Below, piece by piece: positions 24,640 through 34,585 of a stretch of 39,897 nucleotides of DNA. Below the pieces are notes generated by a model. It worked only from the letters and a program-made list of their open reading frames with translations, was not told the origin of the DNA and made no database searches. Made by a program: the position numbers and the translations under genes. This DNA is from Acidobacteriota bacterium (GTDB lineage Bacteria; Acidobacteriota; Terriglobia; Versatilivoradales; Versatilivoraceae). Within the stretch, counting starts at the first letter, position 1. The number at the start of each line of letters is the position of its first letter. Location of the stretch: assembly GCA_003224715.1 (NCBI GenBank), contig QHZP01000100.1, positions 1-39,897 of the forward strand, given 5' to 3'.

Positions 24640-26296
24640 CAATTATCCTATATATCTGGTATTTGTTGTCCGTGCTTCTGAAGACCTGTTCGAATGTTAG
24701 TCCTTCCCTGCCTTCGATGACACGTCGCAGTTCTCGGCCCATCGCCTGCACGACATCAGGAGTAAAGACGCCAAAATCAAGTTCACCAGTGACCAGATAC
24801 TTGATTTCGTGTTTTTGAATGGGGGTGTCTAGAAATTTGGGGTGGGAGAGTCTTCCCCGAGGATCAAAGCTCATAGGAGCAACTTTTCTCTGCGTGTGGA
24901 GGTAATAAACCGGATCTAAGTAAGCCATTAAATGGTCGGACGGCCGCGTTTCCTTCTCCAGCCAATCAAAACTCTCTAGCATATCCCGATTCCTACTTTC
25001 AAATTGTTGCACTGCCTGCCTGACGTTACTAATAAGCTGATAGGTGTGAAGGCCAAATATAACTAAGCAAGCTCCACCCAGAGCCACCGGAAGCAAAGCC
25101 AGCCCAAGAGATCTCGCTTTCCTAAAGGCTAAATTAGGTCTGTCTTGGTTTCGTAAACGTTCGGTGATATGAAAAACTTCAACGAAGATAAAGAAATCCA
25201 AAAAAGGAAGGAGAGGCAAAAGCAAGCGCTCATGAGCCGGATAGGGCCAAAACCCAAGAACGGAGAGATAAGTCAGCACATAGAAGAGCACGACCCGACT
25301 TGTTTTTGATCGAAAAGAGCGCAGAATCCCAATCAACAACAGTGCAAGGACGGGAAGTCCAGTCCATGCCGTCAAAATCGTGATTAAGTGGAGATCCGTT
25401 TGAAATGGATAGACCAGTAATTTGGGGATCCCGATGAAAAGGTACAGGGCATTCTTTACAAGAAAAGCGCTCAGACCGCCCGCCTCGGCCAGTTGCCTGA
25501 AGTCAGATAAGTAATTAGTGTAAAAGGTATACTCTGGGAAGCGGCTCGCTTCATTGTGCGTACGAGTCCAGTAGAGCCAAGGGGAAAGAAATATCAATGT
25601 CAGTGCCAGCAACCAGAAAATGCGTCGCCATTTTCTTCTTATCAGGTAATCACAGGTCACAGCGGCGATCAGAGCGATCCCAATAGTACGAACGTAAAAC
25701 GAAAAGGCCAGGCAAACGGAAAAGAGGACTAGAAATAGAATACTCTCCGCTCTGTGATCCAATTCAACGACAACCCAAAGTGCTAGACAGGAAAAGAAGA
25801 GATAGGCTGATTCCGACAGAATGGCGGTGGAGCTGGCAATGAGAGCGGGATGCACGGCACAAAGTCCAATGATCAAGACGGCCCGCTTTTTGTTTCCTTC
25901 CAGCAATCTTGGCATGAGGAGGGCTAACACCCCTAAGAAAGCGGCCGCGAAAACGATGCTGACCCAGCGCAGCAGGCTCACGTTAGCTGGAAAATCTGGA
26001 GAGACTCGCCAAATCCAAGAAAGCAGCCACGGATATAGAACCGGATACTTTGTGTGATCAGGATCGCCGGGTAACGAAATTAGTTTATACTCGCCGGTAG
26101 TTGCCAGTGACTTGGCAAGCGTTACATAGACAGCTTCATCGGAGATTGGTTCTAGCCCTGAGGGATTTAGCAAAAAGAAACAAACAATCGCATGAAGAAG
26201 AATGAAGGCACCAATGAAAACGGGATAATTTGATTTGGTTTCGACTGCGATTCCCTTCCCAAGAACCAACGGATTTTCCACGGATATTGGATTCAT
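24608..26296 (-). CDS. GT39/PMT-like membrane glycosyltransferase
   Basis: A 562-residue protein with about ten membrane helices. Its first outward loop reads LEPISDEAVYVTLAKSL, the Asp-Glu pair typical of GT39/ArnT-like enzymes, followed by TKYPVLYPWLLSWIWRV, the usual KYP-x-x-x-P segment. The C-terminal domain is soluble, with HLMAYLDPVYYLHTQRK and a long charged end. ATG 26296 starts 9 nt after the upstream stop; an in-frame TTG at 26308 overlaps that stop. It is the expected type of enzyme to add one sugar from a polyprenyl phosphate on the periplasmic face. Acceptor unknown. Confidence 0.8.
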   Translation of the reverse strand: MNPISVENPLVLGKGIAVETKSNYPVFIGAFILLHAIVCFFLLNPSGLEPISDEAVYVTLAKSLATTGEYKLISLPGDPDHTKYPVLYPWLLSWIWRVSPDFPANVSLLRWVSIVFAAAFLGVLALLMPRLLEGNKKRAVLIIGLCAVHPALIASSTAILSESAYLFFSCLALWVVVELDHRAESILFLVLFSVCLAFSFYVRTIGIALIAAVTCDYLIRRKWRRIFWLLALTLIFLSPWLYWTRTHNEASRFPEYTFYTNYLSDFRQLAEAGGLSAFLVKNALYLFIGIPKLLVYPFQTDLHLITILTAWTGLPVLALLLIGILRSFRSKTSRVVLFYVLTYLSVLGFWPYPAHERLLLPLLPFLDFFIFVEVFHITERLRNQDRPNLAFRKARSLGLALLPVALGGACLVIFGLHTYQLISNVRQAVQQFESRNRDMLESFDWLEKETRPSDHLMAYLDPVYYLHTQRKVAPMSFDPRGRLSHPKFLDTPIQKHEIKYLVTGELDFGVFTPDVVQAMGRELRRVIEGREGLTFEQVFRSTDNKYQIYRIIDEKQRSSWGQ

Positions 26297-26304
26297 GCCG
26301 GTAA

Positions 26305-27960
26305 TCAACGATCCATCAAAATGTTCACTGATAGCATTTGCTCTGGTTCAACGAGTGAACCCGATTGCGTGGCTACTCGATCAAGGCAAAAGCCCTTGGC
26401 TGTAAGAGCGGTGACAGTCACGAATGCCGCAGTGATATGTCGATCTCCAAAGCTACATATCAGGATCTCCCCTAGGAATGGGCTCATGAGTAAAAGAACG
26501 ACTGGCGGGCTGATCCCTTGAGAGAGGTTATGACTCCACCAAAAATCAAATCCCGGAGTCGCTTCAGTCCCTTCTGGTGCAGGATGGTGTTTCGATAGTA
26601 GCTGGATTTCAGAAAGTCGTAGCGCCTGGCCAATTTCCTGGACACGGTCTAGTAGCGGCGAGTAGCGCAAATCGAAATAAAGCGTCAAGGGATAGGCATG
26701 AGTATCAACATCGTGAATCACTTTGCGCTCAAGAAGTTTAGAATAGTGCAGGTTCATGTCGATCATGACCGCACTTAACTGTATCAAGAAGCTAATAGCG
26801 ATAAGCGTCTTCATCAGGAGTGAAATATAGTTCTGCCTTTTACAATCCTCTTCTAAAAGTACGCCCAGAGAGAGCATCCAAAACGGTAGCAGGAAGGTCA
26901 GCAAGCGAGGACCCCAGGCAATGTCGCCGTGCCAGAAAGAATACTTGGCAAAAAAAATCAAATAGAAAATCGATGTAGAGAAACAGACAACTGCTACTTC
27001 TTTTCGCCATAGGAAGAAGCGCTTTAGGCCAGCAACAGAAATAAACAGGATGGGGCAATATATCAACACGCCCTTCCCAGGACTGATTAGTTCTCCCATA
27101 AGACCTACCCGCAACGGATTGCCAATATTCGCAATCCCCTTTTGCCTTGCCCAGAACGAGTAGCCAGTCTCTAAGATGGAGCCAAATCTAAAAGCGTTAT
27201 GCCATAAAATGAAAGCCAGGAATGGCAGAAGGCCAGCCAAAAAGACGGCTCCGCTCCGCAAGAAGCTTTGAACTCTGCTGAGAGGAGGCTCGGTCCCCTG
27301 CCGGGTCAATAAAATGAATGCTGATAATGGAATCAACCAGAAGACTGAGGTCACCCGTGTAAGGACAGCAAAGCCCAGGCAGGCTCCTGCAAGTAAGAGT
27401 CTCCGCCGCCTTCCGTCCTGTACGAACCGATAAACTAAATACACACTCAACAGAGAAAATAAGGTCTCTATGCTGTGATCGAAAGGACTCTTCGATTCTG
27501 GCCAAATCTGGGTACACAGTCCCGCCAGCAAAGACAGTCTCAACGCTGTTTTCAAGGAATAGCCCAGTCTCAAGCAGAAAAAGAAAAGTACCAAACACAC
27601 CAGAGATGCAACGAGAGGACCCAAGAGAGTTACAAAGAATTTTGGATTTCCCAACCATTTACCCACTAGGAAAAAAGGAATCGCAAGCAAGGACTGGCCC
27701 AGACCATATTTTGTATAGTAATGACCATCACAGCCCTTTATCCCCCATCGGGCACCAATGTCGGAAGGAAGATCCAGAGCGCCTCTCTCTATCAGACTTT
27801 GAGTTACAGCGTAGCGAAGCATGCCGTCATCGGTCACGTCTACCGAATTGCCTGATGAAGTCAATGTGTAGATTGAGACGAGGAGAATAAATACATTAAG
27901 CGCGAGCTTCCGGGCCACGGCGGGCTGTCTGTCGTTCTCACGGGCTAGACCTTTATTCAT
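26305..27960 (-). CDS. Multi-span membrane protein, GT39-like
   Basis: A 551-residue polytopic protein. The first helix is followed by SVDVTDDGMLRYAVTQSLIE, an Asp-Asp pair in the first outward loop, and then YYTKYGLGQSLLAIPFFLVG, which matches the KY-x-x-G/P-x-x-x-x-x-P segment of GT39-like proteins. About ten helices follow, with a soluble loop near the C-terminus and a final hydrophobic segment. The start overlaps the upstream stop as ATGA (27957-27960), so it is translationally coupled. Likely a lipid-phosphate-dependent glycosyltransferase, but the specificity is unknown. Confidence 0.75.
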   Translation of the reverse strand: MNKGLARENDRQPAVARKLALNVFILLVSIYTLTSSGNSVDVTDDGMLRYAVTQSLIERGALDLPSDIGARWGIKGCDGHYYTKYGLGQSLLAIPFFLVGKWLGNPKFFVTLLGPLVASLVCLVLFFFCLRLGYSLKTALRLSLLAGLCTQIWPESKSPFDHSIETLFSLLSVYLVYRFVQDGRRRRLLLAGACLGFAVLTRVTSVFWLIPLSAFILLTRQGTEPPLSRVQSFLRSGAVFLAGLLPFLAFILWHNAFRFGSILETGYSFWARQKGIANIGNPLRVGLMGELISPGKGVLIYCPILFISVAGLKRFFLWRKEVAVVCFSTSIFYLIFFAKYSFWHGDIAWGPRLLTFLLPFWMLSLGVLLEEDCKRQNYISLLMKTLIAISFLIQLSAVMIDMNLHYSKLLERKVIHDVDTHAYPLTLYFDLRYSPLLDRVQEIGQALRLSEIQLLSKHHPAPEGTEATPGFDFWWSHNLSQGISPPVVLLLMSPFLGEILICSFGDRHITAAFVTVTALTAKGFCLDRVATQSGSLVEPEQMLSVNILMDR

Positions 27961-29225
27961 GCAATGCGATTATCGAACCTTCTTAATTGATGCATCAGAA
28001 TTCCGCTTAGCACTAGCAGGGCCCACACGCTCAATTGTATCGGCACTATAGCTGAAACGATAAATGTCGCGACAAGGACTGGATAACCTACCAGGAAAAG
28101 CGCAATCAGCAGCATCCGACTCTCGGATGGAGGTAATACTTCCCTGAGGGTGAATTGATAAATCAACAGACCTGGCAACAGCAACAAGGAGAGATCATGA
28201 AAATTCAAATGGGGGCTCACTAGCAGACTGATGACGATGAGCAATGCGAATCTTAGATCAAAAATCGGCTGAGAAACATCCCACTTCCCTTTCCAAGACC
28301 GGATCGTCAACCCCACCAGCAAAAGGCTGCTGATTACAGTCGCAGCTATCGCGAAGTTGGCATGGCTATCGTACCAAAGCGCAAAAAACTGTCCGCGCAA
28401 AGAGTGCATTTGTGATGGGTATATACCATAACGATTGACCCAGCCAGTCATCTCGATCAAGAGTTCAAAATACTTCCTCAAACCTGAGGGACCTACAAGA
28501 GCTAAAGAAACCCCCAAAGCACCAATAGCGCCTATAAGAAACCCGCCGAAAACCTTCCATCGCCGTTTGACTAACATCAAAAGGAGAATGGGCCAGAGTA
28601 TTTGAAACTTTTGCAAGGCTAATGAAAGCCAGAGGCCTCCCGCAATCTCGCGAGATTCTTTTAAACTAACGAATGCGAGAACCAAGTACAGAAAGACGAG
28701 AGCCGTATCCTGGCCCTGAAGAAGAGTTGCAAACAATGGCAGGAATGCAAGACTCAGAACAGAAATCAGACCGGCGTTCGTTTTGCTTTGCAAACCACTC
28801 GATTTAATCAAGACGACCAACCCAAGGCCAAAGCAAGCCAGGCTGAATACATTCCAAAGTAAAAAAGCTTTTAAGTAAGAGAGACTGACAAAAGGCAAGA
28901 AATATATAACTTCAAAAGGAGGATGATTGTAAGGAAGGAGCCCGTCAGGAAATTGAACCGCGGATTGAAGGGAATTGAGAATGTCCCGTTGATACCGCAT
29001 TTGTAAATCCAGATCATATAAGCGAGGACCCTGCCTTTCTTTAACCAATCGAGCCCCTGTGTAATAGATAATGAAGTCACTGTCGCCTTGGAGGAACCTA
29101 TACTGAGGACTCAAGGCCAAGATTAGATACGCCACAATCAAGGTCGGAATGAAAACTCCCATCCATCGCCAATTCGAAGACTTCTTGGCGGAGACGATTG
29201 AAGGATAAGCATGATTGTTAAGCAT
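27957..29225 (-). CDS. GT87/DUF2029 family polyprenol-phosphate-dependent glycosyltransferase
   Basis: A 422-residue membrane protein of the GT87 (DUF2029) group, the family of mycobacterial PimE-like mannosyltransferases. It has the first-loop acidic motif QGDSDFIIYYTGARL followed by LYDLDLQ, then YNHPPFEVIYFLPF, LQGQDTALVFL and LALQKFQILWP. The tract MHSLRGQFFALW near residue 275 is also family-like. About ten helices. ATG 29225 shares one base with the upstream stop (TGATG), showing coupling. A paralogue with the same motifs lies at 37194-38417. The family call is strong and the sugar is unknown. Confidence 0.85.
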   Translation of the reverse strand: MLNNHAYPSIVSAKKSSNWRWMGVFIPTLIVAYLILALSPQYRFLQGDSDFIIYYTGARLVKERQGPRLYDLDLQMRYQRDILNSLQSAVQFPDGLLPYNHPPFEVIYFLPFVSLSYLKAFLLWNVFSLACFGLGLVVLIKSSGLQSKTNAGLISVLSLAFLPLFATLLQGQDTALVFLYLVLAFVSLKESREIAGGLWLSLALQKFQILWPILLLMLVKRRWKVFGGFLIGAIGALGVSLALVGPSGLRKYFELLIEMTGWVNRYGIYPSQMHSLRGQFFALWYDSHANFAIAATVISSLLLVGLTIRSWKGKWDVSQPIFDLRFALLIVISLLVSPHLNFHDLSLLLLPGLLIYQFTLREVLPPSESRMLLIALFLVGYPVLVATFIVSAIVPIQLSVWALLVLSGILMHQLRRFDNRIA

Positions 29226-30973
29226 CAATCATTGGCCGAGCATCCTGCCGGTGATCTACCCAAGACCAGTTTTTCCAATTTCCAGGCTTTTTCGTCGAAA
29301 AGGAAAAATGATCTGCCTCGGAAGCAACGCATCAGTTTCTGGTTCTCGCCGCCTAAATCCAGGACAAAAATATTTCTGCTTGCTTGGAGATTAGGCTCAT
29401 TATTGATGAGATCAAAATGATAGTTATGTTTAGGCTGATACCTCACAAAGATGACTTTCGGTTCTGGTCCTGCGTTGTTCACCAGGTCTCTAAATGCTGA
29501 GTGATACCTGGTAAAGTCGCGCTTCAGATTAAATTCACCCAGCATCTTGAAAGAAAAGACATAGATAGCACCACTAAGCAAATGCCAAACGAGGAAGGAG
29601 CGTATCAAATTTCCGTCGGTCTTTTTTAGCAATTTTAGCAGTGCATATGTCCCCCTGACAATAAAGTAAATGATGAATGGAATTGCCTCGAACTGATAAC
29701 GGGGGAGTCCTCCATAATAGAAGAAATGAGCTAAGAAAAGAAATATCACTGACCAAAGCATCAGCTTTTCATAGATAGCCATGGGAAGGGAGAAGGCCAA
29801 GGGGAGGAACAGAACCAGCCCGATTGAATCGTCAGACGCACGAAGAGTATCAGGAAGTCGTTCGACCAAGAGTTGCCAGATGGCCCCTCCAAATGTGTAG
29901 TCCCTCTTAAGTCTTTGCACATAGTCCTGATAAAAATCAGCCTTCCTTGGCGAGAGTTGCTCCAGTCTGGAATTTTCAGTTAAGCCAAATCCGAAATTGT
30001 CGGCAGGCATGTATCTTTGCGTATATTCAGTCCACGGAAACTTGAGTGGGCTCCCCATCAGAATTGTGTTGTACCCAAAGAAAATAATGAGAAACGGGAA
30101 GCAGGCAAGGGACATTAAAGAAATTATTTTTAGCCCATGCTTTTTTCCTTCCCGAGCTTTCCGGATAGCCAAAAAGAAAAAGTAAAAGATGAAAGGACTG
30201 GCAACTGCAAACGCCGTCAAAGGGCGCGTGATAAATGCAATGCCGATAGCAATCCCAGCAATCACGGGGTATCCAAGAGATCTGCGTTCAAACGAATTTC
30301 TTAACGAGTATGCAAACAACAGCAAAAAGAATAGCGTGGTGCTGTGGGACAAATAGGAGGTAGCCATTTGGATCTGCAGAGGAGAGATGGCAAGCAGACC
30401 CGTGCTAATCAGAGCAAAATCCTGGTCCTTGATTTCTTTCACCCAGAAGTAAAGGACCATGAGCGATCCCATGCTCAGCAAAAGAGGCATCAACATTGGG
30501 ACACCCAAGAGTAAACCTGGAACCAGGATTAGCGCGTGGCCGGGTGGATACTTTGAAGCATAAATCTTCTCGGTCAGTATGTGAAACGCGTCAAAGAATT
30601 CGGGGTGAACTGGGGGAGGGTAATATAGTTTTCCATTCGCAAATGTCTCGGCCTGGAAAATGTATGCATACTCGTCGTGCATATTAGGCGTGAACCCTCG
30701 CTCGGCAAAATATCCGATTGCCCAGTACATAACAAAGGCAAATATCCAAATGGCCAACGCCCAATGTCCTTTTGAAGGCAGAGGGTCTATGATCGAACCT
30801 ATTGGTCTATTTTTTGGAAGAGACTTGCTCCTGAAAAGGAAGGCAGGAACCAGAAAATAGATGGAAACAACTAAGAAAACCCAAGTGCGCAGCTCAAATT
30901 TGTAAATCCAAACAACTAAAAAAATTAATAACAAACCGAATAGAAGAGATCTTAGATGCCTAAACAAATTCAC
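29225..30973 (-). CDS. GT39/PMT-like membrane glycosyltransferase
   Basis: A 582-residue protein with about eleven helices. It starts with a short two-helix module and then an outward loop with FTPNMHDEYAYIFQAETF, holding the Asp-Glu pair, and ASKYPPGHALILVPGLLLG, the KYPPG segment of GT39 proteins. The C-terminal soluble domain contains KVIFVRYQPKHNYHFD and a basic end. The start is GTG 30973, overlapping the upstream TAG, with GAGGA close by. Predicted to use a polyprenyl-phosphate sugar on the periplasmic side. It is one of the better matches to GT39 in this cluster. Confidence 0.82.
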   Translation of the reverse strand: MNLFRHLRSLLFGLLLIFLVVWIYKFELRTWVFLVVSIYFLVPAFLFRSKSLPKNRPIGSIIDPLPSKGHWALAIWIFAFVMYWAIGYFAERGFTPNMHDEYAYIFQAETFANGKLYYPPPVHPEFFDAFHILTEKIYASKYPPGHALILVPGLLLGVPMLMPLLLSMGSLMVLYFWVKEIKDQDFALISTGLLAISPLQIQMATSYLSHSTTLFFLLLFAYSLRNSFERRSLGYPVIAGIAIGIAFITRPLTAFAVASPFIFYFFFLAIRKAREGKKHGLKIISLMSLACFPFLIIFFGYNTILMGSPLKFPWTEYTQRYMPADNFGFGLTENSRLEQLSPRKADFYQDYVQRLKRDYTFGGAIWQLLVERLPDTLRASDDSIGLVLFLPLAFSLPMAIYEKLMLWSVIFLFLAHFFYYGGLPRYQFEAIPFIIYFIVRGTYALLKLLKKTDGNLIRSFLVWHLLSGAIYVFSFKMLGEFNLKRDFTRYHSAFRDLVNNAGPEPKVIFVRYQPKHNYHFDLINNEPNLQASRNIFVLDLGGENQKLMRCFRGRSFFLFDEKAWKLEKLVLGRSPAGCSAND

Positions 30974-31683
30974 TAGTCCTCAACTTCTGCTAAACAGCAA
31001 ATCTGTAATCCCGCCACATTCAAATTGAAATAAAAGAGCGCGCACAACGTTTTTGAGATCAGTTTTTCAAGCGGACCGTACTTCTTTTCTCCAAATCGAT
31101 CCAGACAGGCACCAGGTTTGAAATTTATCAAGTATTTATAAAGTGTATGAAACGGAAATCCCCACTCTCTAATCATCAAAACTTTGAAGCCATTTACTTG
31201 CAGAAAACTCCGAATATCGCCAGCGCTAAAATGGCGCACGTGGCCCATCCGCTGATCAATCGGAAAGACCCGACCGGTAGGGACAGTGACAATCAGGTAT
31301 TGGCTGCACATTCTGCGCAAATTCCGCAAGGCCGCTTCAAGATCCTCAATATGTTCCAAGACCTCCGAGCAAACCACTAGATCGAACTGCTCGTCCAAGG
31401 CTGTTCTAGAAATATCGACCGCATGAAATCGAAGGTCGGCGAATCTTCTTCCGTTTTCGCTGATAACGAATTCGGATAAATCAATACCTACTGAATCCAG
31501 GGGGACCAGTTTCCTAAAATCATTCAGCAATGCAGCGTGACCACAGCCGACGTCCAAGAGGCTTCGGAACTTAAGCCGTTTCGCTACCTCCAATATCATT
31601 CGCCGACGGTGGAACGGGGCTGGAGAAAAATCAATCATGTCAGTCCAAGTCTTCCATCCCGTGTCGTAGTTAACACAGCTCAT
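30973..31683 (-). CDS. SAM-dependent methyltransferase (class I)
   Basis: A 236-residue enzyme with motif I SLLDVGCGHAALL at about 41-53, VGIDLS after it (motif II), and FDLVVCSEVLEHIEDLEAAL, the familiar Methyltransf_11 block. The C-terminal half (RHFSAGDIRSFLQVNGFKVL) resembles sugar or quinone O-methyltransferases. ATG 31683 overlaps the upstream stop as ATGA; a longer in-frame start at 31764 would overlap the neighbour by 85 nt and add a poorly conserved segment. It probably methylates a glycan or lipid intermediate, given its neighbours. Confidence 0.85.
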   Translation of the reverse strand: MSCVNYDTGWKTWTDMIDFSPAPFHRRRMILEVAKRLKFRSLLDVGCGHAALLNDFRKLVPLDSVGIDLSEFVISENGRRFADLRFHAVDISRTALDEQFDLVVCSEVLEHIEDLEAALRNLRRMCSQYLIVTVPTGRVFPIDQRMGHVRHFSAGDIRSFLQVNGFKVLMIREWGFPFHTLYKYLINFKPGACLDRFGEKKYGPLEKLISKTLCALFYFNLNVAGLQICCLAEVED

Positions 31684-32660
31684 TGTTTTACTCCCCAACC
31701 ACTCCAACTGTTGGCGTTGCGCTGGAAGATGGAAACTTGAGATAACCTTGCCTCCGAAAACCAACTCACAAATTCTTCTCGGCGATAATAATGGGAGATA
31801 GAGGGAATAACCTTATCGAAGACAGTTCCCCAAAAAGGACGAAAGCCCAATTTGAAAAAATAGAGAAAATACTCATGGAAAGGAAGACCCCGGAGTTTAA
31901 ACTTTTCCAGCGGGCAATAGATCAGAACGATGACAATCCAGAGTATGGAAGCAATGATTGCGGATAACCCTTTGTTCAGCCAGAGGGGAAAGCGACAAGT
32001 GATCTTCCGAATTGGATCCAGGAACTCGATATAGATCTCGTTTCCTTCGTATCCATAAACCCAGGCAAATATCTTCCCATTGCTTTTGAGGTACTCGACC
32101 AGGTTGTAGAATCCTTGTTCTGGCTGAGCCAGGTGATGCAAGACGCCAATGGAATAGATAAAATCAAAACATCGTTTTAAAGGGAGGTGAAGAAGGTCAG
32201 CCTGCACCACATGAACATTCTCTAAGTGCATTGTGTTCTTGTATGCGCGCTCAACACTGCCGGAGGCTAAATCAACTCCGATGGCATCCTTAGCACCGTA
32301 CTTACCCGTGAAATAAAGAAATTTACCCATGCCACAGCCCGCATCAAGCACGACCCGGGACGCAAACCCTTCTGGAAGAATTTCTCCTAGATAACTTCGA
32401 AATTCTATCTCATTTTTTTCCGAGATGGAGGATAACCAAGACCATTCATAGCCAAAATTATTTACGTTAAGCTTTACTTTCTCTGAAAGCTCAATAGGAA
32501 CAAATCTTGGGATGCCTTCACTTATTTCGTAGTCGCGACGACAACGGTCACAACTCAGAGAGCCGCTTTCAATCTCCAAATCCAGTTCCTTTAGAGGATT
32601 AAGAGTCAAGTTGGCTTGACAACGAGGGCAACAGAGATACTCTAGAAGCCTTCTTTTCAT
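31680..32660 (-). CDS. Methyltransferase with N-terminal zinc ribbon (Trm112-like)
   Basis: A 326-residue protein. Residues 1-55 form a Trm112-like zinc ribbon with Cys pairs C11-x-x-C14 and C37-x-x-C40, ending EGIPRFVP. A class I methyltransferase core follows, with motif I VVLDAGCGMGKFLYFTG (103-119), IGVDLA and FDFIYSIGVLHHL. A hydrophobic stretch at about 230-250 (LSAIIASILWIVIVLIYCPL) may insert in the membrane. This layout is common in methyltransferases of surface glycan clusters. It starts 34 nt after asnB and overlaps the next methyltransferase by 4 nt. Confidence 0.87.
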   Translation of the reverse strand: MKRRLLEYLCCPRCQANLTLNPLKELDLEIESGSLSCDRCRRDYEISEGIPRFVPIELSEKVKLNVNNFGYEWSWLSSISEKNEIEFRSYLGEILPEGFASRVVLDAGCGMGKFLYFTGKYGAKDAIGVDLASGSVERAYKNTMHLENVHVVQADLLHLPLKRCFDFIYSIGVLHHLAQPEQGFYNLVEYLKSNGKIFAWVYGYEGNEIYIEFLDPIRKITCRFPLWLNKGLSAIIASILWIVIVLIYCPLEKFKLRGLPFHEYFLYFFKLGFRPFWGTVFDKVIPSISHYYRREEFVSWFSEARLSQVSIFQRNANSWSGWGVKQ

Positions 32661-32694
32661 TGGCGTAGTCTGTAGATCAAGCCTGAAAAGCCGC

Positions 32695-34581
32695 TCAGGA
32701 ACTGTATTTTTCGTGCCATCGTACCAGGTTCATTAATCCCCAGAGTTTATAGTCATGATTCCGCCTGCCGGAAAAATGTTCCTGTTTCAATTTGTCAATA
32801 AAATGCCAGTTGAGAAAACCGACCGTTTTGATGCTCTCCTGATTCAGAACTTCGTTAACAAGGTCTTTCAAATCCTCACGAAACCACTCTCCAAGCGGCA
32901 GATTGAATCCTGATTTCTTCCTTTTAAGTATCTCAGCGGGAAGCTTGCCAGCCATTGTTTTCCTCAACAGGTACTTGGTATCGAGCCCCTTGATTTTCAG
33001 AGAAACCGGAACCTTGGCCATTGTCTCAACCAATTCATAATCCAAGAAAGGGGATCGGCTTTCCAAAGAATTCGCCATTGTCATGTTGTCCACTTTACTT
33101 AGAATGCTCCCCACGAGAAACACTTTTATGTCTGCGTAAAAGCACCTTTCTAGGTCGTTGGTCACCTTAGCAACTTTGTGGTAGGAGGAATATGTCTCAG
33201 AAGAATCCTTCAATTCAAAAAAAGGACGGTAATCTTGTGAAATGACCTGCTGTTTCTGATCATCATCAAAGATAATCCTCCACCAATAATGTGCCTTGGC
33301 AGGAGAATACTCTGCCCCTTCTACAAATCGCTTCAGCCTGAATTCAAGACTCAATTTTTTGTTTGAGCTAGGAAGTAATCCCACCAGTTTATTGACTAGG
33401 GGCGTGCGAATAAGACTTGGCAACTTGCGGTAATAATGCGCCAAAAGGTCTGCCTGATAAGTGGGGTAGCCTCCAAAAGTCTCATCACCACCATCGCCTG
33501 TAAGAACTACTTTTACATGTTGTCGGGCGAGCTTCGAAACGAGATAGACTGCCAGGTTTGAATTATCCGCGCTAAGATTGTCAGAGTGCTTAATCAAATT
33601 GTCGAAGTGGTGTCGCAAATCAGCAGAATTGCAATTCACTTCAAAATGAGTCGTACCGAGTTTCTTTGCCATTAGTTTGGCAAACTCAGACTCGTCATAA
33701 CTAGCTTCAGAAAAGGACACGTTGAATGTTTTCAATGGACCGGGCAAAAACTCTCTCATTAGATACACAACAGAACTAGAGTCCAGCCCCCCGCTCAAGA
33801 ATGCGCCCAGGGGAACATCAGCAATCAAGCGCTTTTTGACGCAGTCCTTTAACTTGCTCTGAATCATTTCCACATACTCGCCTTGCGACCGGTCTTCCTG
33901 ATCCTCGAACTGAACGTCCCAATAGCAAGTGACTGAAGAATGCTCATCGTGGTGGACCAGATAATGTCCTGGAAGCAGGGCCTTAATTTTATGAAAAGGG
34001 GTCAAAGGAGGAGGGATGTAATTCATCGAAAGGAAATCACTGATGCCTTGCCAGTCAAGCTGGCGGTCAATCCCCGGAAATTTCAAAATGGCCTTGATTT
34101 CCGAAGCGAAGACAAGCCGACTTGAGTCCAGATAATAAAATAAGGGCTTGACGCCTAATCGGTCACGAACAAGCAACAATTTCTTTTCGCAATCGTCCCA
34201 TAAGGCGAACGCAAACATACCATTGAATCGATTAACGCAGTTTACTCCCCATTGCTGGTAAGAATGGAGAATTACTTCTGTATCCGTTCTTGACCGAAAC
34301 CGATGCCCCAACTGTTCCAGTTCTTTTCGCACCTCTTGAAAATTGTAAATTTCGCCGTTGTAAACAATCCATACGTCACCCGATTTGTTACTCATGGGCT
34401 GGTGTCCCAGGGGAGACAAATCGATAATACTGAGTCTTGAGTGTCCCAGTCCCACACACGAATTCGCGTAGACACCGTTATCATCAGGCCCTCGATGAGG
34501 AACCTGATCGCGCATGGCTACAATAACTTTCTCGTTGACATGACCTCCATCTAAACTCAGCACTCCGACTATGCCACACAT
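32695..34581 (-). CDS. asnB: Asparagine synthase (glutamine-hydrolysing), class B
   Basis: A 628-residue two-domain enzyme. The N-terminal Ntn glutaminase domain begins MCGIVGVLSL with Cys2 as the nucleophile, and has HRGPDDNGVY and the YNGEIYNF block. The synthetase domain carries the pyrophosphate loop LSGGLDSSSVV at about 262-272, GDGGDETFGGY, and DNMTMANSLESRSPFLDYEL. Length is typical. It converts aspartate and glutamine to asparagine, but members inside glycan clusters often amidate uronic acids or other carboxylates instead. Which applies here is not decided by sequence. It starts 4 nt after the GT2 gene, with no strong ribosome site, so it probably depends on that gene. Confidence 0.92.
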   Translation of the reverse strand: MCGIVGVLSLDGGHVNEKVIVAMRDQVPHRGPDDNGVYANSCVGLGHSRLSIIDLSPLGHQPMSNKSGDVWIVYNGEIYNFQEVRKELEQLGHRFRSRTDTEVILHSYQQWGVNCVNRFNGMFAFALWDDCEKKLLLVRDRLGVKPLFYYLDSSRLVFASEIKAILKFPGIDRQLDWQGISDFLSMNYIPPPLTPFHKIKALLPGHYLVHHDEHSSVTCYWDVQFEDQEDRSQGEYVEMIQSKLKDCVKKRLIADVPLGAFLSGGLDSSSVVYLMREFLPGPLKTFNVSFSEASYDESEFAKLMAKKLGTTHFEVNCNSADLRHHFDNLIKHSDNLSADNSNLAVYLVSKLARQHVKVVLTGDGGDETFGGYPTYQADLLAHYYRKLPSLIRTPLVNKLVGLLPSSNKKLSLEFRLKRFVEGAEYSPAKAHYWWRIIFDDDQKQQVISQDYRPFFELKDSSETYSSYHKVAKVTNDLERCFYADIKVFLVGSILSKVDNMTMANSLESRSPFLDYELVETMAKVPVSLKIKGLDTKYLLRKTMAGKLPAEILKRKKSGFNLPLGEWFREDLKDLVNEVLNQESIKTVGFLNWHFIDKLKQEHFSGRRNHDYKLWGLMNLVRWHEKYSS

Positions 34582-34585
34582 ATGA